Positions 25,945 to 36,248 of a stretch of 64,000 nucleotides of DNA are shown here, piece after piece. Positions within the stretch are counted from its first letter, which is position 1. Every line of letters begins with the position of its first letter. A program made the position numbers and the translations under genes. The DNA is taken from NCBI RefSeq assembly GCF_015234215.1, contig NZ_JADEKP010000002.1, positions 186,001 to 250,000 of the forward strand, read 5' to 3'. The notes under the pieces are model-generated. The model did not search any database. It was given only the letters and a program-made list of their open reading frames with translations, and had not been told where the DNA came from. Origin of the DNA: Clostridium chrysemydis (GTDB lineage Bacteria; Bacillota; Clostridia; Clostridiales; Clostridiaceae).

Positions 25945-26406
25945 TTGAGTATAAATATAGTTTTGTATCAACCACAAATACCACAAAATACAGGTAATAT
26001 AGCAAGAACTTGCGTATTAACAGACGCAACGCTACACCTAATTAAACCACTTAGTTTTGATATAAGTGACAAACAGGTAAAAAGATCAGGATTAGACTAT
26101 TGGGATGAATTAAAATTAGAAGTTCATGAGAGCTATGAAGAATTTATGAAAAAATATGGTGATAGAAACATATATTTAGCTACTACACATGGTGGAGAAC
26201 ACTATGACGAAGTTGAATATAAAGATGGAGATTTCATAATGTTTGGAAGAGAAACATGTGGGGTTCCAGAAGATGTACATAATGCGCATGAAGGTATCAG
26301 AATTCCTATGATAAAGTCAAGTACAAGAAGCTTAAATTTATCAAATACAGCAGCGATAGTAGCATATGAGGCATTAAGACAGCTAGGATTTCCAAATATG
26401 AAATAG
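25945..26406 (+). CDS. trmL: tRNA (cytidine/uridine-2'-O-)-methyltransferase
   Basis: 153 aa SPOUT-class methyltransferase acting on the wobble position 34 of tRNA-Leu species. SINIVLYQPQIPQNTGNIART at the start, MFGRETCGVPED and RSLNLSNTAAIVAYEALRQLGF build the trefoil-knot SAM site. An ATG reading would add 21 unrelated residues; I choose TTG 25945 because GGAAGGTG ends 6 nt before it and the protein then begins exactly at the family's usual N terminus. Confidence 0.93.
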   Translation: MSINIVLYQPQIPQNTGNIARTCVLTDATLHLIKPLSFDISDKQVKRSGLDYWDELKLEVHESYEEFMKKYGDRNIYLATTHGGEHYDEVEYKDGDFIMFGRETCGVPEDVHNAHEGIRIPMIKSSTRSLNLSNTAAIVAYEALRQLGFPNMK

Positions 26407-26425
26407 TAGAAAGGGATACTGAAAA

Positions 26426-27265
26426 ATGGAAAAAATAAAAATTATAACAGATAGTACAGTTGACTTACCAAAAGACTTACTAAAAGAATTAGACATAGAA
26501 GTTTTACCAGTTCTAATTAACTTTGGAGAAGAGAGTTATTTAGATGGGGTAGAAATTGAACTACCTGAAGTATTCGAAAGAATAGAAAATGGAGATGTGT
26601 TCCCAACGACGGCACAAATTACTCCAAACAGATTTGTAGAAGTTTATAAGAAATATTTAGATGAAGGATATAAAGTCCTTTCTATAATAATGTCATCAGG
26701 TATGAGTGGAACGTATCAATCAGCTTGTTTAGCAAAACAGATGCTTGAGACTGAAGATGTATATATAGTAGATTCTCAAACTATTACATCAGGACTTGGC
26801 TTATTAGTTATAAAAGCTGCAAAGCTTAGAGATTCAGGAATGCCAGTTTCTGAGATAGCAGAAGAAATCGAAGATTTAAAATCTCATATAAATTCATCAT
26901 TAAGCTTTGAATCTTTGGACAACTTAGTTAGGGGTGGAAGGCTACCTAAAGCAGTTAGTGTAGTAACTGGAATACTTGGAATTAGACTTATCTTAGAAGT
27001 GAGAGATGGGGTTATGGCACTTAAAGATAAGGTTCGTGGAAATAAAAAGGCTGCTAAAAAAATAATTTCTGATATTGAGAAATTTAAGCCTAGAAAAGAT
27101 TTGCCAGTAATTTTAATAAACCTAGATAGTGATGAGATATATACTGTTTTAAGAGATTATTTAGAAGAAAATAATATAGAATATTTAGAAGTTCCGATAG
27201 GATGTTCTGTTGGAATTCATTCAGGGAATAAAGCTGTTGGCTTTTTCTTTGCAAGTGAAAAATAA
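26426..27265 (+). CDS. DegV-family fatty-acid-binding protein
   Basis: 279 aa. ITDSTVDLP at the N terminus, FPTTAQITP, SSGMSGTYQSA and the later RGNKKAAKKI region are typical of DegV (FakB-like) proteins that hold a fatty acid for phosphorylation by a FakA kinase. The partner kinase gene is not in the window. Follows trmL by 19 nt, likely co-transcribed, ends at a strong terminator. Confidence 0.93.
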   Translation: MEKIKIITDSTVDLPKDLLKELDIEVLPVLINFGEESYLDGVEIELPEVFERIENGDVFPTTAQITPNRFVEVYKKYLDEGYKVLSIIMSSGMSGTYQSACLAKQMLETEDVYIVDSQTITSGLGLLVIKAAKLRDSGMPVSEIAEEIEDLKSHINSSLSFESLDNLVRGGRLPKAVSVVTGILGIRLILEVRDGVMALKDKVRGNKKAAKKIISDIEKFKPRKDLPVILINLDSDEIYTVLRDYLEENNIEYLEVPIGCSVGIHSGNKAVGFFFASEK

Positions 27266-27270
27266 TTATC

Positions 27271-27300
27271 AAAAAATCCGTGCTAAGCATGGATTTTTTT
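27271..27300 (+). terminator. Intrinsic terminator after degV
   Basis: Stem AAAAAATCCGTGC / GCATGGATTTTTT with a TAA loop. Confidence 0.88.
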
Positions 27301-27347
27301 ATTTTGGGAAAAATAATCTTAACTTAAACTAAAGTGAGGTGATAATT

Positions 27348-28412
27348 TTGGAAAAAATAAAAAATAATAGGGAAATTTCATTTTTGTTCGTAATCATAGT
27401 ATGTTTATATATCATTACATCAATTACAGGCTGTACAAATAGATTTAAAAAAGAAAATATTTTAAACAATAATAATACAGTAGCTCTATTTGCACCAAGT
27501 TTTGAAGATGAATCCTTTGGAGATATAAGTAAACGAGGGGTAGAAAAGGGTGCTGAAAAGTTTTCTCTAAACGCAATTTATGAAGAGTTAGATGAATCAA
27601 GTGAAAACGAAGGAACTATACGAAAGATTTGTGCAAAAAGTGATCTAATAATATTTATTGGAGCTCCCTACCAAGATATAGTAAAAAAGATGTCTAGAGA
27701 AAAAAGAATAAAAAACTTCGTTATAGTTGACTGCGTAATAGATGAACCTAACGTAAAGTCTATAACTTACAACCACGAAGAAGGTGGATATTTGATGGGT
27801 GTTATAGCAGGAAACGAAACTAAAACTAAAAAGGTTGGTTATATTGGAGGGAAGGACGATGAAGACGGAATTAAATTTTTAACAGGTTATGCTTGTGGAG
27901 TAAAAACTGTAAACAATGGTTTAGAAAAAGATTTAGTTAACAGAGAAAATGTTAGGTTTGTAGAAGCTTACCAAAATGAAGAAAAAGCTTACAAAGAAGC
28001 AAAAGCATTATATGAAAATGGTTGTGATATAATTTTTCATTCCGCAGGGAAGTCAGGGAGTGGCGTGTTTAAAGCTGCAAAAGAATTAAATAAAAAAGCA
28101 ATAGGAGTAGATAACGACCAAGGCGAGGTAATTAAAGAATATAAAGATGTAATAATATCTTCTATGATGAAGTACGTAAACAAAGCTCTATATGATGTTA
28201 CAGGAGATTTTGTTGAAGGTAAATTTAAAAGTGGACTTATGAATAAATCAGAGTTTGGTATAGCTGATGGAGGTATAGATTATGCTCCTTCTACTTATAA
28301 GCATGTATCTAAAGACACTATGAAAAAATTAAAATTTTATAAAGATAAAGTGAAAAGTGGAGAAATTAAAGTTCCAAACAGACTGTTTGAGGTAATACAA
28401 TTTAAAGCCTAA
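27348..28412 (+). CDS. BMP/Med-type substrate-binding lipoprotein
   Basis: 354 aa. A short basic N terminus and hydrophobic helix end in SITGC, a plausible lipobox, so the mature protein would be anchored outside the membrane. The rest reads as a basic membrane protein (PnrA/Med) periplasmic-binding fold: VALFAPSFEDESFGD, NHEEGGYLMGVIAG, KVGYIGGKD, HSAGKSGSGVFKAAKE. Such proteins bind nucleosides for an ABC importer; no importer genes are adjacent. I take TTG 27348 (6 nt after GAGGTG) rather than the GTG at 27339, which lies inside that site. Confidence 0.85.
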   Translation: MEKIKNNREISFLFVIIVCLYIITSITGCTNRFKKENILNNNNTVALFAPSFEDESFGDISKRGVEKGAEKFSLNAIYEELDESSENEGTIRKICAKSDLIIFIGAPYQDIVKKMSREKRIKNFVIVDCVIDEPNVKSITYNHEEGGYLMGVIAGNETKTKKVGYIGGKDDEDGIKFLTGYACGVKTVNNGLEKDLVNRENVRFVEAYQNEEKAYKEAKALYENGCDIIFHSAGKSGSGVFKAAKELNKKAIGVDNDQGEVIKEYKDVIISSMMKYVNKALYDVTGDFVEGKFKSGLMNKSEFGIADGGIDYAPSTYKHVSKDTMKKLKFYKDKVKSGEIKVPNRLFEVIQFKA

Positions 28413-28486
28413 ATTTCCTAATATATGCTATAATGATTACAGAAATTAATTTTTAAGAGTATTAGAGAATATTAGTAGGTGATAAT

Positions 28487-29863
28487 ATGAAAATGGATTA
28501 TTCTATTAGCTTAACTCAAGAACAAAAACTTGTTATGACTCAAGAAATGCAAATGTCAATTAAGCTTTTACAAATGTCTGTTACTGAACTTAGAGAATAT
28601 ATAGATAAAGAATATGCAGAAAATCCAGTCTTAAATTTAAAAGAAGATTACAGTGAAAAATCTTCAATAAGTGAAGACAACGGAATGGATAAATATGATT
28701 ACAAAGAGATGATAAAATACTTTGAATTTGATAATTATGGTGCTCAAAGCTATAGTTCATATGATAACGAAGATGTGTCACCATTTAACTTTATTTCAGA
28801 GAAGAAATCTCTTAAAGAGTTTTTACACGAAGAGCTTATGGAAATGGAAGTAGATAATCTAACTAAAGAAATAGGAGATTACATAATAGAAAATTTAGAT
28901 CATAGAGGATATTTAGAGTGTAAGACTAAAGATATAGCAGAAGAACTTAATATAGAAGAAGAAAAGGTTTTAAAATCTTTAGAAGTAGTTCAAGATTTAG
29001 AACCTTACGGAATAGGGGCTAGAGACATTAAAGAGTGTCTTCTTATTCAATTAGATAAATTAGCTTTAGACGATGAAATAATGGTGGATATAGTAAATAA
29101 TCACTTAGAAGATATAGCAAACAACAAATACGGTGATATAGCTAAAAAATTTTCTATTTCACCAAGGGAAGCTCAAAGGTATGGGGATGTAGTTAAAAAA
29201 TTAGAGCCAAAACCTTCAAGAGGATTTTATACTGGTGAAGAAGTTAAGTTTATAATCCCAGATGCAGCTATACGTGAAATTAATGGTGAATACGTTATAA
29301 TAATGAACGATAGTGTAGTCCCGAAGCTTTCTATAAGTAATACATATAAAACTATCATAAATAATGATGAAAACAAAGAAACTACAGATTACGTAAAAGA
29401 AAAGCTTAATAAAGCATTATTTTTAATAAAGAGTATAGAACAAAGAAGAAGTACTCTCTATAGAGTATTAGAAAAAATTATAGAAAAGCAAAAAGAATAC
29501 TTTAAACGCGGGGAAAATTTTTTAAAGCCTATGACTTTAAAAGAAATTGCAGAAGAACTAGAACTTCACGAGTCAACAATAAGCAGAGCAATAAAAGATA
29601 AATATATCTTAATTGATAGGGGAACTGTGAAAATTAAAGATTTATTTACTACAGCTATAGGAAATGATGAAGATTTAGGAGTTTTAAAAATAAAAAATAG
29701 AATAAAAGAAATAATTGATGGAGAAAATAAGTCTAAGCCTTACTCAGATCAAAATATTTCTGATATGTTAAAAGAGGAAAATATTAAAATTTCAAGAAGA
29801 ACTGTAGCAAAATACAGGGAAGAAATTAATATCCCATCTTCTAGTAAAAGAAAGCGATTATAA
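28487..29863 (+). CDS. rpoN: RNA polymerase sigma-54 factor
   Basis: 458 aa. Region I is Gln-rich (LTQEQKLVMTQEMQMSIKLLQMS), needed for response to AAA+ activators; the acidic linker region spans about 50-100; the core-binding domain follows (ENLDHRGYL, DLEPYGIGARDIKECL); a helix-turn-helix lies at about 350-375 (LKEIAEELELHESTISRAI) and the C-terminal RpoN box SRRTVAKYREEINIPSS recognises the -24 element. No sigma-54 activator gene is in the window. Single gene with a terminator, next to the cggR operon as in several clostridia. Confidence 0.96.
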   Translation: MKMDYSISLTQEQKLVMTQEMQMSIKLLQMSVTELREYIDKEYAENPVLNLKEDYSEKSSISEDNGMDKYDYKEMIKYFEFDNYGAQSYSSYDNEDVSPFNFISEKKSLKEFLHEELMEMEVDNLTKEIGDYIIENLDHRGYLECKTKDIAEELNIEEEKVLKSLEVVQDLEPYGIGARDIKECLLIQLDKLALDDEIMVDIVNNHLEDIANNKYGDIAKKFSISPREAQRYGDVVKKLEPKPSRGFYTGEEVKFIIPDAAIREINGEYVIIMNDSVVPKLSISNTYKTIINNDENKETTDYVKEKLNKALFLIKSIEQRRSTLYRVLEKIIEKQKEYFKRGENFLKPMTLKEIAEELELHESTISRAIKDKYILIDRGTVKIKDLFTTAIGNDEDLGVLKIKNRIKEIIDGENKSKPYSDQNISDMLKEENIKISRRTVAKYREEINIPSSSKRKRL

Positions 29864-29881
29864 AATATATTCTATAAGAGA

Positions 29882-29922
29882 TAGGGCAAAAGTAAATTTA
29901 AATTACTTTTGCCCTAAATTTT
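29882..29922 (+). terminator. Intrinsic terminator after rpoN
   Basis: Stem TAGGGCAAAAGTAA / TTACTTTTGCCCTA, then AATTTTTC. Confidence 0.88.
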
Positions 29923-30083
29923 TCTAAAGAAGTAATCTCGTTCCTACAATCTATCTTAAGCTAGTCTACTCTAAGGCTAGCGTGTATGTAAAATATATGT
30001 AAAGGATATTAATTTAGAAGAATTAACAAAAAACTTTTAATTTAGGGTTTAAAAATTGGCAGATATAACTTATAATATAACTT

Positions 30084-30122
30084 GTGGGACGAAAAAAAAT
30101 AGAGTGGGTCTTTGGATGACCA
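30084..30122 (+). promoter_or_regulatory. Candidate CggR operator
   Basis: GTGGGACG, then about 11 nt later GAGTGGGTC, then GGATGACC, immediately downstream of a TATAAT-like box (about 30074-30079) and upstream of cggR. The Bacillus CggR operator consists of repeated GGGAC/TGTCC elements in the same place. The match is partial, so this rests on position and sequence similarity together. Confidence 0.45.
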
Positions 30123-30137
30123 GAGGAGTGTTTTAAA

Positions 30138-31175
30138 TTGCAAGAAATAATTCATTTGCAAAAGAAAATAGTTCCTGAAGTTGTAGATTTACTAGAAAAA
30201 AGGTACAATATACTAAGGGCCATTTATTTTAATCAACCTATAGGCAGAAGAGTTTTAGCAAATGAACTTCACTTAAGTGAAAGAATAGTTAGAACTGAGA
30301 TCACTTTTTTAAAAGGACAAGGGCTTATAGAGATTAATACTCCAGGTATGACAGTTACTAAAGAAGGTGAAGAGCTTGTTTACAAGTTAAACGCTTTTGT
30401 GCACGAACTTAAAGGACTTTCTGATGTAGAAAGTGAAGTTTGCGGTCTTCTTAAAGTTAAAAAAGTAATAATAGTCCCAGGAGACGTAGATAAGAATCCT
30501 GCAATTCTTAGTGATTTAGGAAAAGCAGCTTCAAACTACTTAAAGAAAATGGTTAAGGATAATGATACCATAGCAATTACAGGAGGCACTGCCGTTAAAG
30601 AGACAGTTGAATCACTGTCAAAGGTTAACAATGTATCTCGTGTCCTAGTAGTTCCAGCAAGAGGTGGAATGGGAAGAACTGTTGAAGTTCAAGCAAATAC
30701 ATTAGCAGCCTTACTTGCAAGTAAACTAAATGGAACTTATAAAATGCTTCATATCCCTGAAAATATCAGTCCAGAGCTTTTAAAGTCTCTTAAAGAAGAA
30801 AGAGAAGTAAAAGAAGTTTTAGAATCTGTAGAAAATGCAGACATATTTCTTTACGGAATTGGAAATGCTATAGAAATGGCAGAGAAAAGAGGTCTTTCAG
30901 AAAAGAGTATTGAAAAGTTAAAAAGTCTGGAAGCTGTGGGAGAAGCATGTGGATGTTACTTTAATAAAGCTTCTAAAGTGGTTGCAAAAACAACTGCTAT
31001 TGGAATAAATATTTTTGAAGCTAGAGGGATTAGCACACATATTGCTGTCGCTGGTGGAAAAAATAAGCTTGAGTCAATAATTGTTACTCAAAAGGGTAAT
31101 ACTAACGGAGTATTAGTTACTGACGAAGCTTGCGCTAGAGAAATCGTAAAGATTTTATCTAAGCAAAATAATTAA
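30138..31175 (+). CDS. cggR: Central glycolytic genes regulator
   Basis: 345 aa SorC/DeoR-type repressor. N-terminal winged helix (about 20-85: LRAIYFNQPIGRRVLANELHLSERIVRTEITFLKGQGLI) and a sugar-phosphate-binding C domain (about 90-340: AITGGTAVKETVE, VVPARGGMGRTVE, GIGNA). In Bacillus it represses gap-pgk-tpi-gpm-eno until fructose-1,6-bisphosphate binds. TTG start after GGAG. First gene of the glycolytic operon here, 55 nt before gap. Confidence 0.94.
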   Translation: MQEIIHLQKKIVPEVVDLLEKRYNILRAIYFNQPIGRRVLANELHLSERIVRTEITFLKGQGLIEINTPGMTVTKEGEELVYKLNAFVHELKGLSDVESEVCGLLKVKKVIIVPGDVDKNPAILSDLGKAASNYLKKMVKDNDTIAITGGTAVKETVESLSKVNNVSRVLVVPARGGMGRTVEVQANTLAALLASKLNGTYKMLHIPENISPELLKSLKEEREVKEVLESVENADIFLYGIGNAIEMAEKRGLSEKSIEKLKSLEAVGEACGCYFNKASKVVAKTTAIGINIFEARGISTHIAVAGGKNKLESIIVTQKGNTNGVLVTDEACAREIVKILSKQNN

Positions 31176-31230
31176 TAAAATCGTTTATAAAAAAAATTTT
31201 TATAAAGGCTATTTTTAGGAGGTATTTACA

Positions 31231-32232
31231 ATGGTAAATGTAGCAATTAATGGTTTTGGAAGAATAGGAAGATTAGCTTTAAGATTAATGATCAACAACC
31301 CTGAGTTCAACGTTGTTGCAATCAACGACTTAACAGATGCTAAAACTTTAGCACACCTATTCAAATATGATTCAGCACAAGGAAGATTCGATGGAGAAAT
31401 CGAAGTTAAAGAAGGAGCTTTCGTAGTTAACGGAAAAGAAATTAAAGTTACTGCAGAAAGAGAACCTAAAAACTTACCATGGGGAGAATTAAACGTAGAC
31501 ATCGTTTTAGAGTGTACTGGATTCTTCGCATCAAAAGACAAAGCTTCAGCTCATATCGAAGCAGGCGCTAAGAAAGTTGTTATCTCAGCTCCAGCTGGAA
31601 ACGACCTTCCAACAGTTGTTTACAACATAAACAATGAAATATTAAAAGCTAGCGATACAGTTATCTCAGGTGCTTCATGTACTACTAACTGTTTAGCACC
31701 AATGGCTAAAGTATTAAACGATCAATTCGGTTTAAAAGAAGGATTCATGACTACAATCCACGCTTACACTAACGATCAAAATACTTTAGATGCACCACAC
31801 GGTAAAGGTGATTTAAGAAGAGCAAGAGCTGCTGCTGCTTCAATCATCCCTAACTCAACTGGAGCTGCTAAAGCTATCGGATTAGTTATCCCAGAATTAG
31901 CTGGTAAATTAGACGGAAACGCACAAAGAGTTCCAGTAATAACTGGATCATTAACTGAGTTAGTTTGCGTACTTAACAAAAACACTACAGTTGAAGAAAT
32001 CAACGCTGCAATGAAAGCTGCTGCTAACGAATCATACGGATACACTGAAGATCCAATAGTATCATCAGACGTAATCGGAATCAGCTTCGGATCATTATTC
32101 GATGCAACTCAAACTAAAATCATGGAAGTTAACGGAGAACAATTAGTTAAAGTTGCTTCATGGTATGATAACGAAATGTCATACACTAACCAATTAATCA
32201 GAACTTTAGGATACTTCGCTAACTTAAAGTAA
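31231..32232 (+). CDS. gap: Glyceraldehyde-3-phosphate dehydrogenase
   Basis: 333 aa. NAD-binding [12 protein letters not shown] at the start and [10 protein letters not shown] with catalytic Cys150. Codons shift sharply to those of highly expressed genes (AAC, TTC, ATC, GGA, CCA), in contrast to its neighbours cggR and rpoN, as in pgk, tpiA and gpmI. RBS AGGAGGT. NAD-type glycolytic enzyme by context. Confidence 0.97.
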   Translation: MVNVAINGFGRIGRLALRLMINNPEFNVVAINDLTDAKTLAHLFKYDSAQGRFDGEIEVKEGAFVVNGKEIKVTAEREPKNLPWGELNVDIVLECTGFFASKDKASAHIEAGAKKVVISAPAGNDLPTVVYNINNEILKASDTVISGASCTTNCLAPMAKVLNDQFGLKEGFMTTIHAYTNDQNTLDAPHGKGDLRRARAAAASIIPNSTGAAKAIGLVIPELAGKLDGNAQRVPVITGSLTELVCVLNKNTTVEEINAAMKAAANESYGYTEDPIVSSDVIGISFGSLFDATQTKIMEVNGEQLVKVASWYDNEMSYTNQLIRTLGYFANLK

Positions 32233-32266
32233 TCTATTAATTAGATAGTAATTAAAAGTTTTATAA

Positions 32267-32301
32267 GTCTGGTTTTGTAGTATAAGGCTATAAGGCCAGA
32301 C
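32267..32301 (+). other. Intergenic hairpin between gap and pgk
   Basis: Stem AGTCTGG / CCAGACT around an AT-rich loop with an inner AGG-CTAT hairpin, followed by ATTTTAAAATTC. The T-tract is weak, so it is more likely a partial terminator or an mRNA stability/processing element than a full stop. Confidence 0.55.
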
Positions 32302-32343
32302 TATTTTAAAATTCAAATATAAATTTTATAAGAGGTGAATGAG

Positions 32344-33534
32344 ATGAACTTCAATAAAAAGACTGTAGAAGATATTCAAGTTAAAGGTAAGAAAGTCTTA
32401 GTAAGATGTGACTTCAACGTTCCATTAAAAGATGGCGTTATAACTGATGAAAATAGATTAAATGGAGCACTTCCAACTATTAAATACTTAGTAGATAATG
32501 GTGCAAAAGTTATCCTTTGCTCACACATGGGTAAACCAAAAGGAGAAGCTAAAAAAGAATTCTCTTTAGCACCAGTTGCTAAAAGATTAAGCGAAATGCT
32601 TGGTAAAGAAGTAGTTTTTGCAGCTGACGACAACGTTGTTGGAGAAAATGCTAAAAAAGCTGTTGCTGATATGAAAGATGGAGACGTTGTTTTATTAGAA
32701 AACACAAGATTCAGAAAAGAAGAAACTAAAAACGGAGAAGAATTCTCTAAAGAATTAGCTTCACTTGCTGACGTTTTCGTTAACGATGCTTTCGGAACTG
32801 CTCACAGAGCTCACTGTTCAACAGTAGGAGTTACTGAATTCTTAGATACAGCTGTTTGCGGATACTTAATTCAAAAAGAATTAAAATTCTTAGGAAGCGC
32901 TGTTGAAGCACCAGAAAGACCTTTTGTTGCTATCTTAGGAGGAGCTAAAGTTTCAGATAAGATCAACGTTATAAACAACCTTTTAGAAAAAGTTGATACA
33001 TTAATCATCGGTGGAGGAATGGCTTACACATTCTTAAAAGCTCAAGGATATGAAATCGGAACTTCATTAGTTGAAGCTGATAGATTAGACTACGCTAAAG
33101 AAATGATCGATAAAGCTGAAGCTAAAGGTGTTAAATTCTTATTACCTGTAGACCACAGAGTAGCTGCTGAGTTCAAAGATGTTGAAGCAGTAGTAACTGA
33201 AGATCAAAACATTCCAGCTGGATTCATGGGATTAGATATCGGACCTAAAACAGAAGAAATATATGCTGATGCTGTAAGAGAAGCTAAAACAGTTATCTGG
33301 AATGGACCTATGGGAGTATTCGAATTCGATAACTTCAACAAAGGTACTATTGCAGTAGCAAAAGCTATGGCAGAATCAGACGCTACTACTATTATAGGTG
33401 GTGGAGATTCAGCTGCAGCTGTTAACATCTTAGGATTCGGAGATAAAATGACTCACATCTCAACAGGTGGTGGAGCTTCATTAGAATTCTTAGAAGGTAA
33501 AGTATTACCAGGAATCGATGCTTTAAACAGCTAA
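32344..33534 (+). CDS. pgk: Phosphoglycerate kinase
   Basis: 396 aa. [11 protein letters not shown] (substrate loop), [30 protein letters not shown] and the ATP site GGGDSAAAV are canonical. Start at ATG 32344, 6 nt after GAGGTG; the upstream in-frame GTG (32335) lies inside the ribosome binding site. Highly biased codons. Makes ATP from 1,3-bisphosphoglycerate. Confidence 0.97.
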   Translation: MNFNKKTVEDIQVKGKKVLVRCDFNVPLKDGVITDENRLNGALPTIKYLVDNGAKVILCSHMGKPKGEAKKEFSLAPVAKRLSEMLGKEVVFAADDNVVGENAKKAVADMKDGDVVLLENTRFRKEETKNGEEFSKELASLADVFVNDAFGTAHRAHCSTVGVTEFLDTAVCGYLIQKELKFLGSAVEAPERPFVAILGGAKVSDKINVINNLLEKVDTLIIGGGMAYTFLKAQGYEIGTSLVEADRLDYAKEMIDKAEAKGVKFLLPVDHRVAAEFKDVEAVVTEDQNIPAGFMGLDIGPKTEEIYADAVREAKTVIWNGPMGVFEFDNFNKGTIAVAKAMAESDATTIIGGGDSAAAVNILGFGDKMTHISTGGGASLEFLEGKVLPGIDALNS

Positions 33535-33562
33535 TTTAAAAAATAGTTTTTATAAATTAATA

Positions 33563-33597
33563 TTGGCCATCCGGAAGAGAATATTTTGGATGGCTAA
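33563..33597 (+). other. Intergenic hairpin between pgk and tpiA
   Basis: Stem TTGGCCATCC / GGATGGCTAA with a 15-nt loop, then ATTTACTA. Like the gap-pgk hairpin, it lacks a good T-run and may tune the relative amounts of the operon mRNAs. Confidence 0.55.
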
Positions 33598-33634
33598 TTT
33601 ACTAAATAAGTAAATTATTATAGAGGTGAATTAA

Positions 33635-34381
33635 ATGAGAAAACCAATAATCGCAGGAAACTGGAAAATGCACAAAACTCCAGCAGAAGCTGTAGAAATG
33701 ATAAACGAATTAAAACCATTAGTGAAAGATGCTACTTGTGATGTAGTAGTATGCCCAACTTTCGTATGCTTAGATGCTGCTTTAAAAGCTGCAGAAGGAT
33801 CAAACGTTAAAGTTGCTGCTCAAAACATGCACTTTGAAGAAAAAGGAGCTTTCACTGGAGAGGTTTCACCAGTAATGCTTAAAGCTATGGGAATCGAGTA
33901 CGTTGTAATCGGACATAGTGAAAGAAGAGAATACTTCAACGAAACAGACGAAACTTGTAACTTAAAAGTTAAAGCTGCTTTCGCACACGATATAACTCCT
34001 ATCCTTTGCTGTGGAGAAACTTTAGAGCAAAGAGAATCAGGAAACTACGTTTCAGTTTTAGCTGGACAAATCAAAGCTGACTTAGCTGGATTAACTAAAG
34101 AGCAAGCTGAAAAAGTTGTTATCGCTTACGAGCCAATCTGGGCTATCGGAACTGGTAAAACTGCTACTTCAGAACAAGCTAACGAAACTATAGCTGCTGT
34201 AAGAAACGTTGTAGCTGAAATGTTCGGTAAAGAAGTTGCTGATAAAGTAAGAATCCAATACGGTGGATCAGTTAAACCAGGAACAATAAAAGAGCAAATG
34301 GCTCAATCAGACATTGACGGAGCTTTAGTTGGTGGAGCTAGTTTAGTAGCTTCAGACTTTGCTGCTATCGTTAACTATTAA
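33635..34381 (+). CDS. tpiA: Triosephosphate isomerase
   Basis: 248 aa. GNWKMHKT (catalytic Lys), [11 protein letters not shown] (catalytic His), [13 protein letters not shown] (catalytic Glu and mobile loop) and GGSVKPG (phosphate loop). Highly biased codons. Interconverts the two triose phosphates. Confidence 0.97.
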   Translation: MRKPIIAGNWKMHKTPAEAVEMINELKPLVKDATCDVVVCPTFVCLDAALKAAEGSNVKVAAQNMHFEEKGAFTGEVSPVMLKAMGIEYVVIGHSERREYFNETDETCNLKVKAAFAHDITPILCCGETLEQRESGNYVSVLAGQIKADLAGLTKEQAEKVVIAYEPIWAIGTGKTATSEQANETIAAVRNVVAEMFGKEVADKVRIQYGGSVKPGTIKEQMAQSDIDGALVGGASLVASDFAAIVNY

Positions 34382-34416
34382 TCCTAAATCTTAGATTTAT
34401 TAGTAGATTTAACTAA

Positions 34417-34468
34417 AAAAGCAATAGTCATGATTGAATAGTAATTCTTTCATAACTATTGCTTTTTA
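34417..34468 (+). terminator. Terminator after tpiA
   Basis: Stem AAAAAGCAATAGT / ACTATTGCTTTTT with a long loop. A fresh promoter follows, so gpmI can be transcribed separately. Confidence 0.75.
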
Positions 34469-34497
34469 TTGTTATGGAAATTTTATTGTAGTATAAT
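34469..34497 (+). promoter_or_regulatory. gpmI promoter
   Basis: TTGTTA (34469-34474), 17-nt spacer, TATAAT (34492-34497), right after the tpiA terminator and about 75 nt before the gpmI start. Confidence 0.7.
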
Positions 34498-34570
34498 AAA
34501 AACGGTACAAAAAGAGAAATTTAATATTAAGATGTACTTGATTGTTTTTAAATAAATGGAGGTAGAGATT

Positions 34571-36103
34571 ATGACTAAAAAACCTGTAATGTTAATGATA
34601 ATGGACGGTTTCGGTTTAGAAGCAGCTTCAGAAGGAAACGCAGTATCATTAGCTAAAAAACCTAACATAGATAGATTAATGAAGGAATATCCAAACACAA
34701 CTTTAGAAGCTTCAGGAATGGCTGTTGGTCTTCCAGAAGGACAAATGGGTAACTCAGAGGTTGGACACTTAAACATAGGTGCAGGAAGAATTGTATACCA
34801 AGAGTTAACTAGAATAACTAAAGCTATGGCTGACGGAGAAGTTTTCGAAAACGAAGCTTTAAAAAATGCTATGGAACACGCTAAAAAGAACAACACAGCA
34901 CTTCACTTAATGGGACTTTTATCTGACGGGGGAGTTCACTCTCACATAGAACATTTAAGAGGATTATTACAATTCGCTAAAAATGAAGGAATACAAAAAG
35001 TATATGTTCACGCATTTATGGATGGTAGAGACGTAGCACCATCATCAGGTAAAGAGTTTATAGCTAAAACTGAAGATATGATGAAAGAAGTAGGAGTAGG
35101 TCAAATCGCAACAATCAGCGGAAGATACTACGCTATGGATAGAGATAACAGATGGGAAAGAGTTGAACTTGCTTACAACGCTATCGTTAAAGGTGAAGGT
35201 GAAACTGCAAATAGCCCTCTTGAAGCTATCGATAAATCATACCACGATAACAAAACTGATGAGTTCGTATTACCATGCGTAATAATGGAAGATGGACACC
35301 CAGTTGCAAAAGTTAAAGATGGAGATTCAGTAATATTCTTCAACTTTAGACCAGATAGAGCTAGAGAACTTACAGCTGCATTAGCTGAAAAATCATTCGA
35401 AGGTTTCAAAACTGAAAAAATGAACTTAACTTTCGTTACAATGACTCAATACGATAAAACTTTTGAGTGTGTAAAAGTTGCATTTAAACCACAAACTTTA
35501 ACTAATACTTTAGGAGAGTTCGTTTCAGCTAAAGGATTAAACCAATTAAGAATAGCAGAAACTGAAAAATACGCTCACGTAACATTCTTCTTTAACGGAG
35601 GAGTTGAAACTCCAAACGCTAACGAAGATAGAGCATTAATAGCTTCACCAAAAGTAGCTACTTATGACTTAAAACCAGAAATGAGCGCTTACGAAGTAAC
35701 TGATGAGTTATTAGCTAGAATAGATAGCGATAAATATGACATGATAATCTTAAACTACGCAAACCCAGATATGGTAGGACATACAGGAGTTATCCCAGCA
35801 GCTGTTAAAGCAATCGAAACAGTTGATGAGTGTGTAGGAAAAGTAGTAGATAAAATATTAGAAAAAGATGGATCATTATTTATAACAGCTGACCACGGAA
35901 ACGCTGAAAAAATGATAGACTTCTCAACAGGAAATCCATTTACAGCTCACACAACTATGCCAGTACCATTTGTTTGGGTTTCAAACCACACAGCAGGTAA
36001 AACATTAGAGCACGGTAAACTTTCAGATATAGCACCAACAATGCTAGGAGAAATGGGATTAGAACAACCAGTTGAAATGACAGGACATTCTTTAATCAAA
36101 TAA
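34571..36103 (+). CDS. gpmI: Phosphoglycerate mutase, cofactor-independent
   Basis: 510 aa Mn-dependent alkaline-phosphatase-fold enzyme interconverting 3- and 2-phosphoglycerate. MIMDGFGL binds metal; [10 protein letters not shown] carries the phospho-acceptor Ser62; [12 protein letters not shown] and [10 protein letters not shown] supply further metal and substrate ligands. Start at ATG 34571 behind GGAGGT; the ATG at 34556 precedes that site. Biased codons as in the rest of the glycolytic genes. Confidence 0.97.
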   Translation: MTKKPVMLMIMDGFGLEAASEGNAVSLAKKPNIDRLMKEYPNTTLEASGMAVGLPEGQMGNSEVGHLNIGAGRIVYQELTRITKAMADGEVFENEALKNAMEHAKKNNTALHLMGLLSDGGVHSHIEHLRGLLQFAKNEGIQKVYVHAFMDGRDVAPSSGKEFIAKTEDMMKEVGVGQIATISGRYYAMDRDNRWERVELAYNAIVKGEGETANSPLEAIDKSYHDNKTDEFVLPCVIMEDGHPVAKVKDGDSVIFFNFRPDRARELTAALAEKSFEGFKTEKMNLTFVTMTQYDKTFECVKVAFKPQTLTNTLGEFVSAKGLNQLRIAETEKYAHVTFFFNGGVETPNANEDRALIASPKVATYDLKPEMSAYEVTDELLARIDSDKYDMIILNYANPDMVGHTGVIPAAVKAIETVDECVGKVVDKILEKDGSLFITADHGNAEKMIDFSTGNPFTAHTTMPVPFVWVSNHTAGKTLEHGKLSDIAPTMLGEMGLEQPVEMTGHSLIK

Positions 36104-36116
36104 TTTAAACAATATA

Positions 36117-36148
36117 AACCACCTCAAGATTTCTTGAGGTGGTTTTTT
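36117..36148 (+). terminator. Terminator after gpmI
   Basis: Stem AACCACCTCAAG / CTTGAGGTGGTT then six T. Confidence 0.93.
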
Positions 36149-36248
36149 GCGTTTATTACTAAATTGTAGTAAATGAAGTAATTCTAAGGTAATATTTAAA
36201 ATGTAATATTAAAGTATAAAGTTAAATAAAAGCTTTAGGAGGGTAAAT

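Noticed and set aside
31215-33428. Minus-strand ORFs inside gap and pgk
   Set aside because: Mirror frames created by the strong codon bias of highly expressed genes; no RBS and low-complexity Ala/Ser-rich products.
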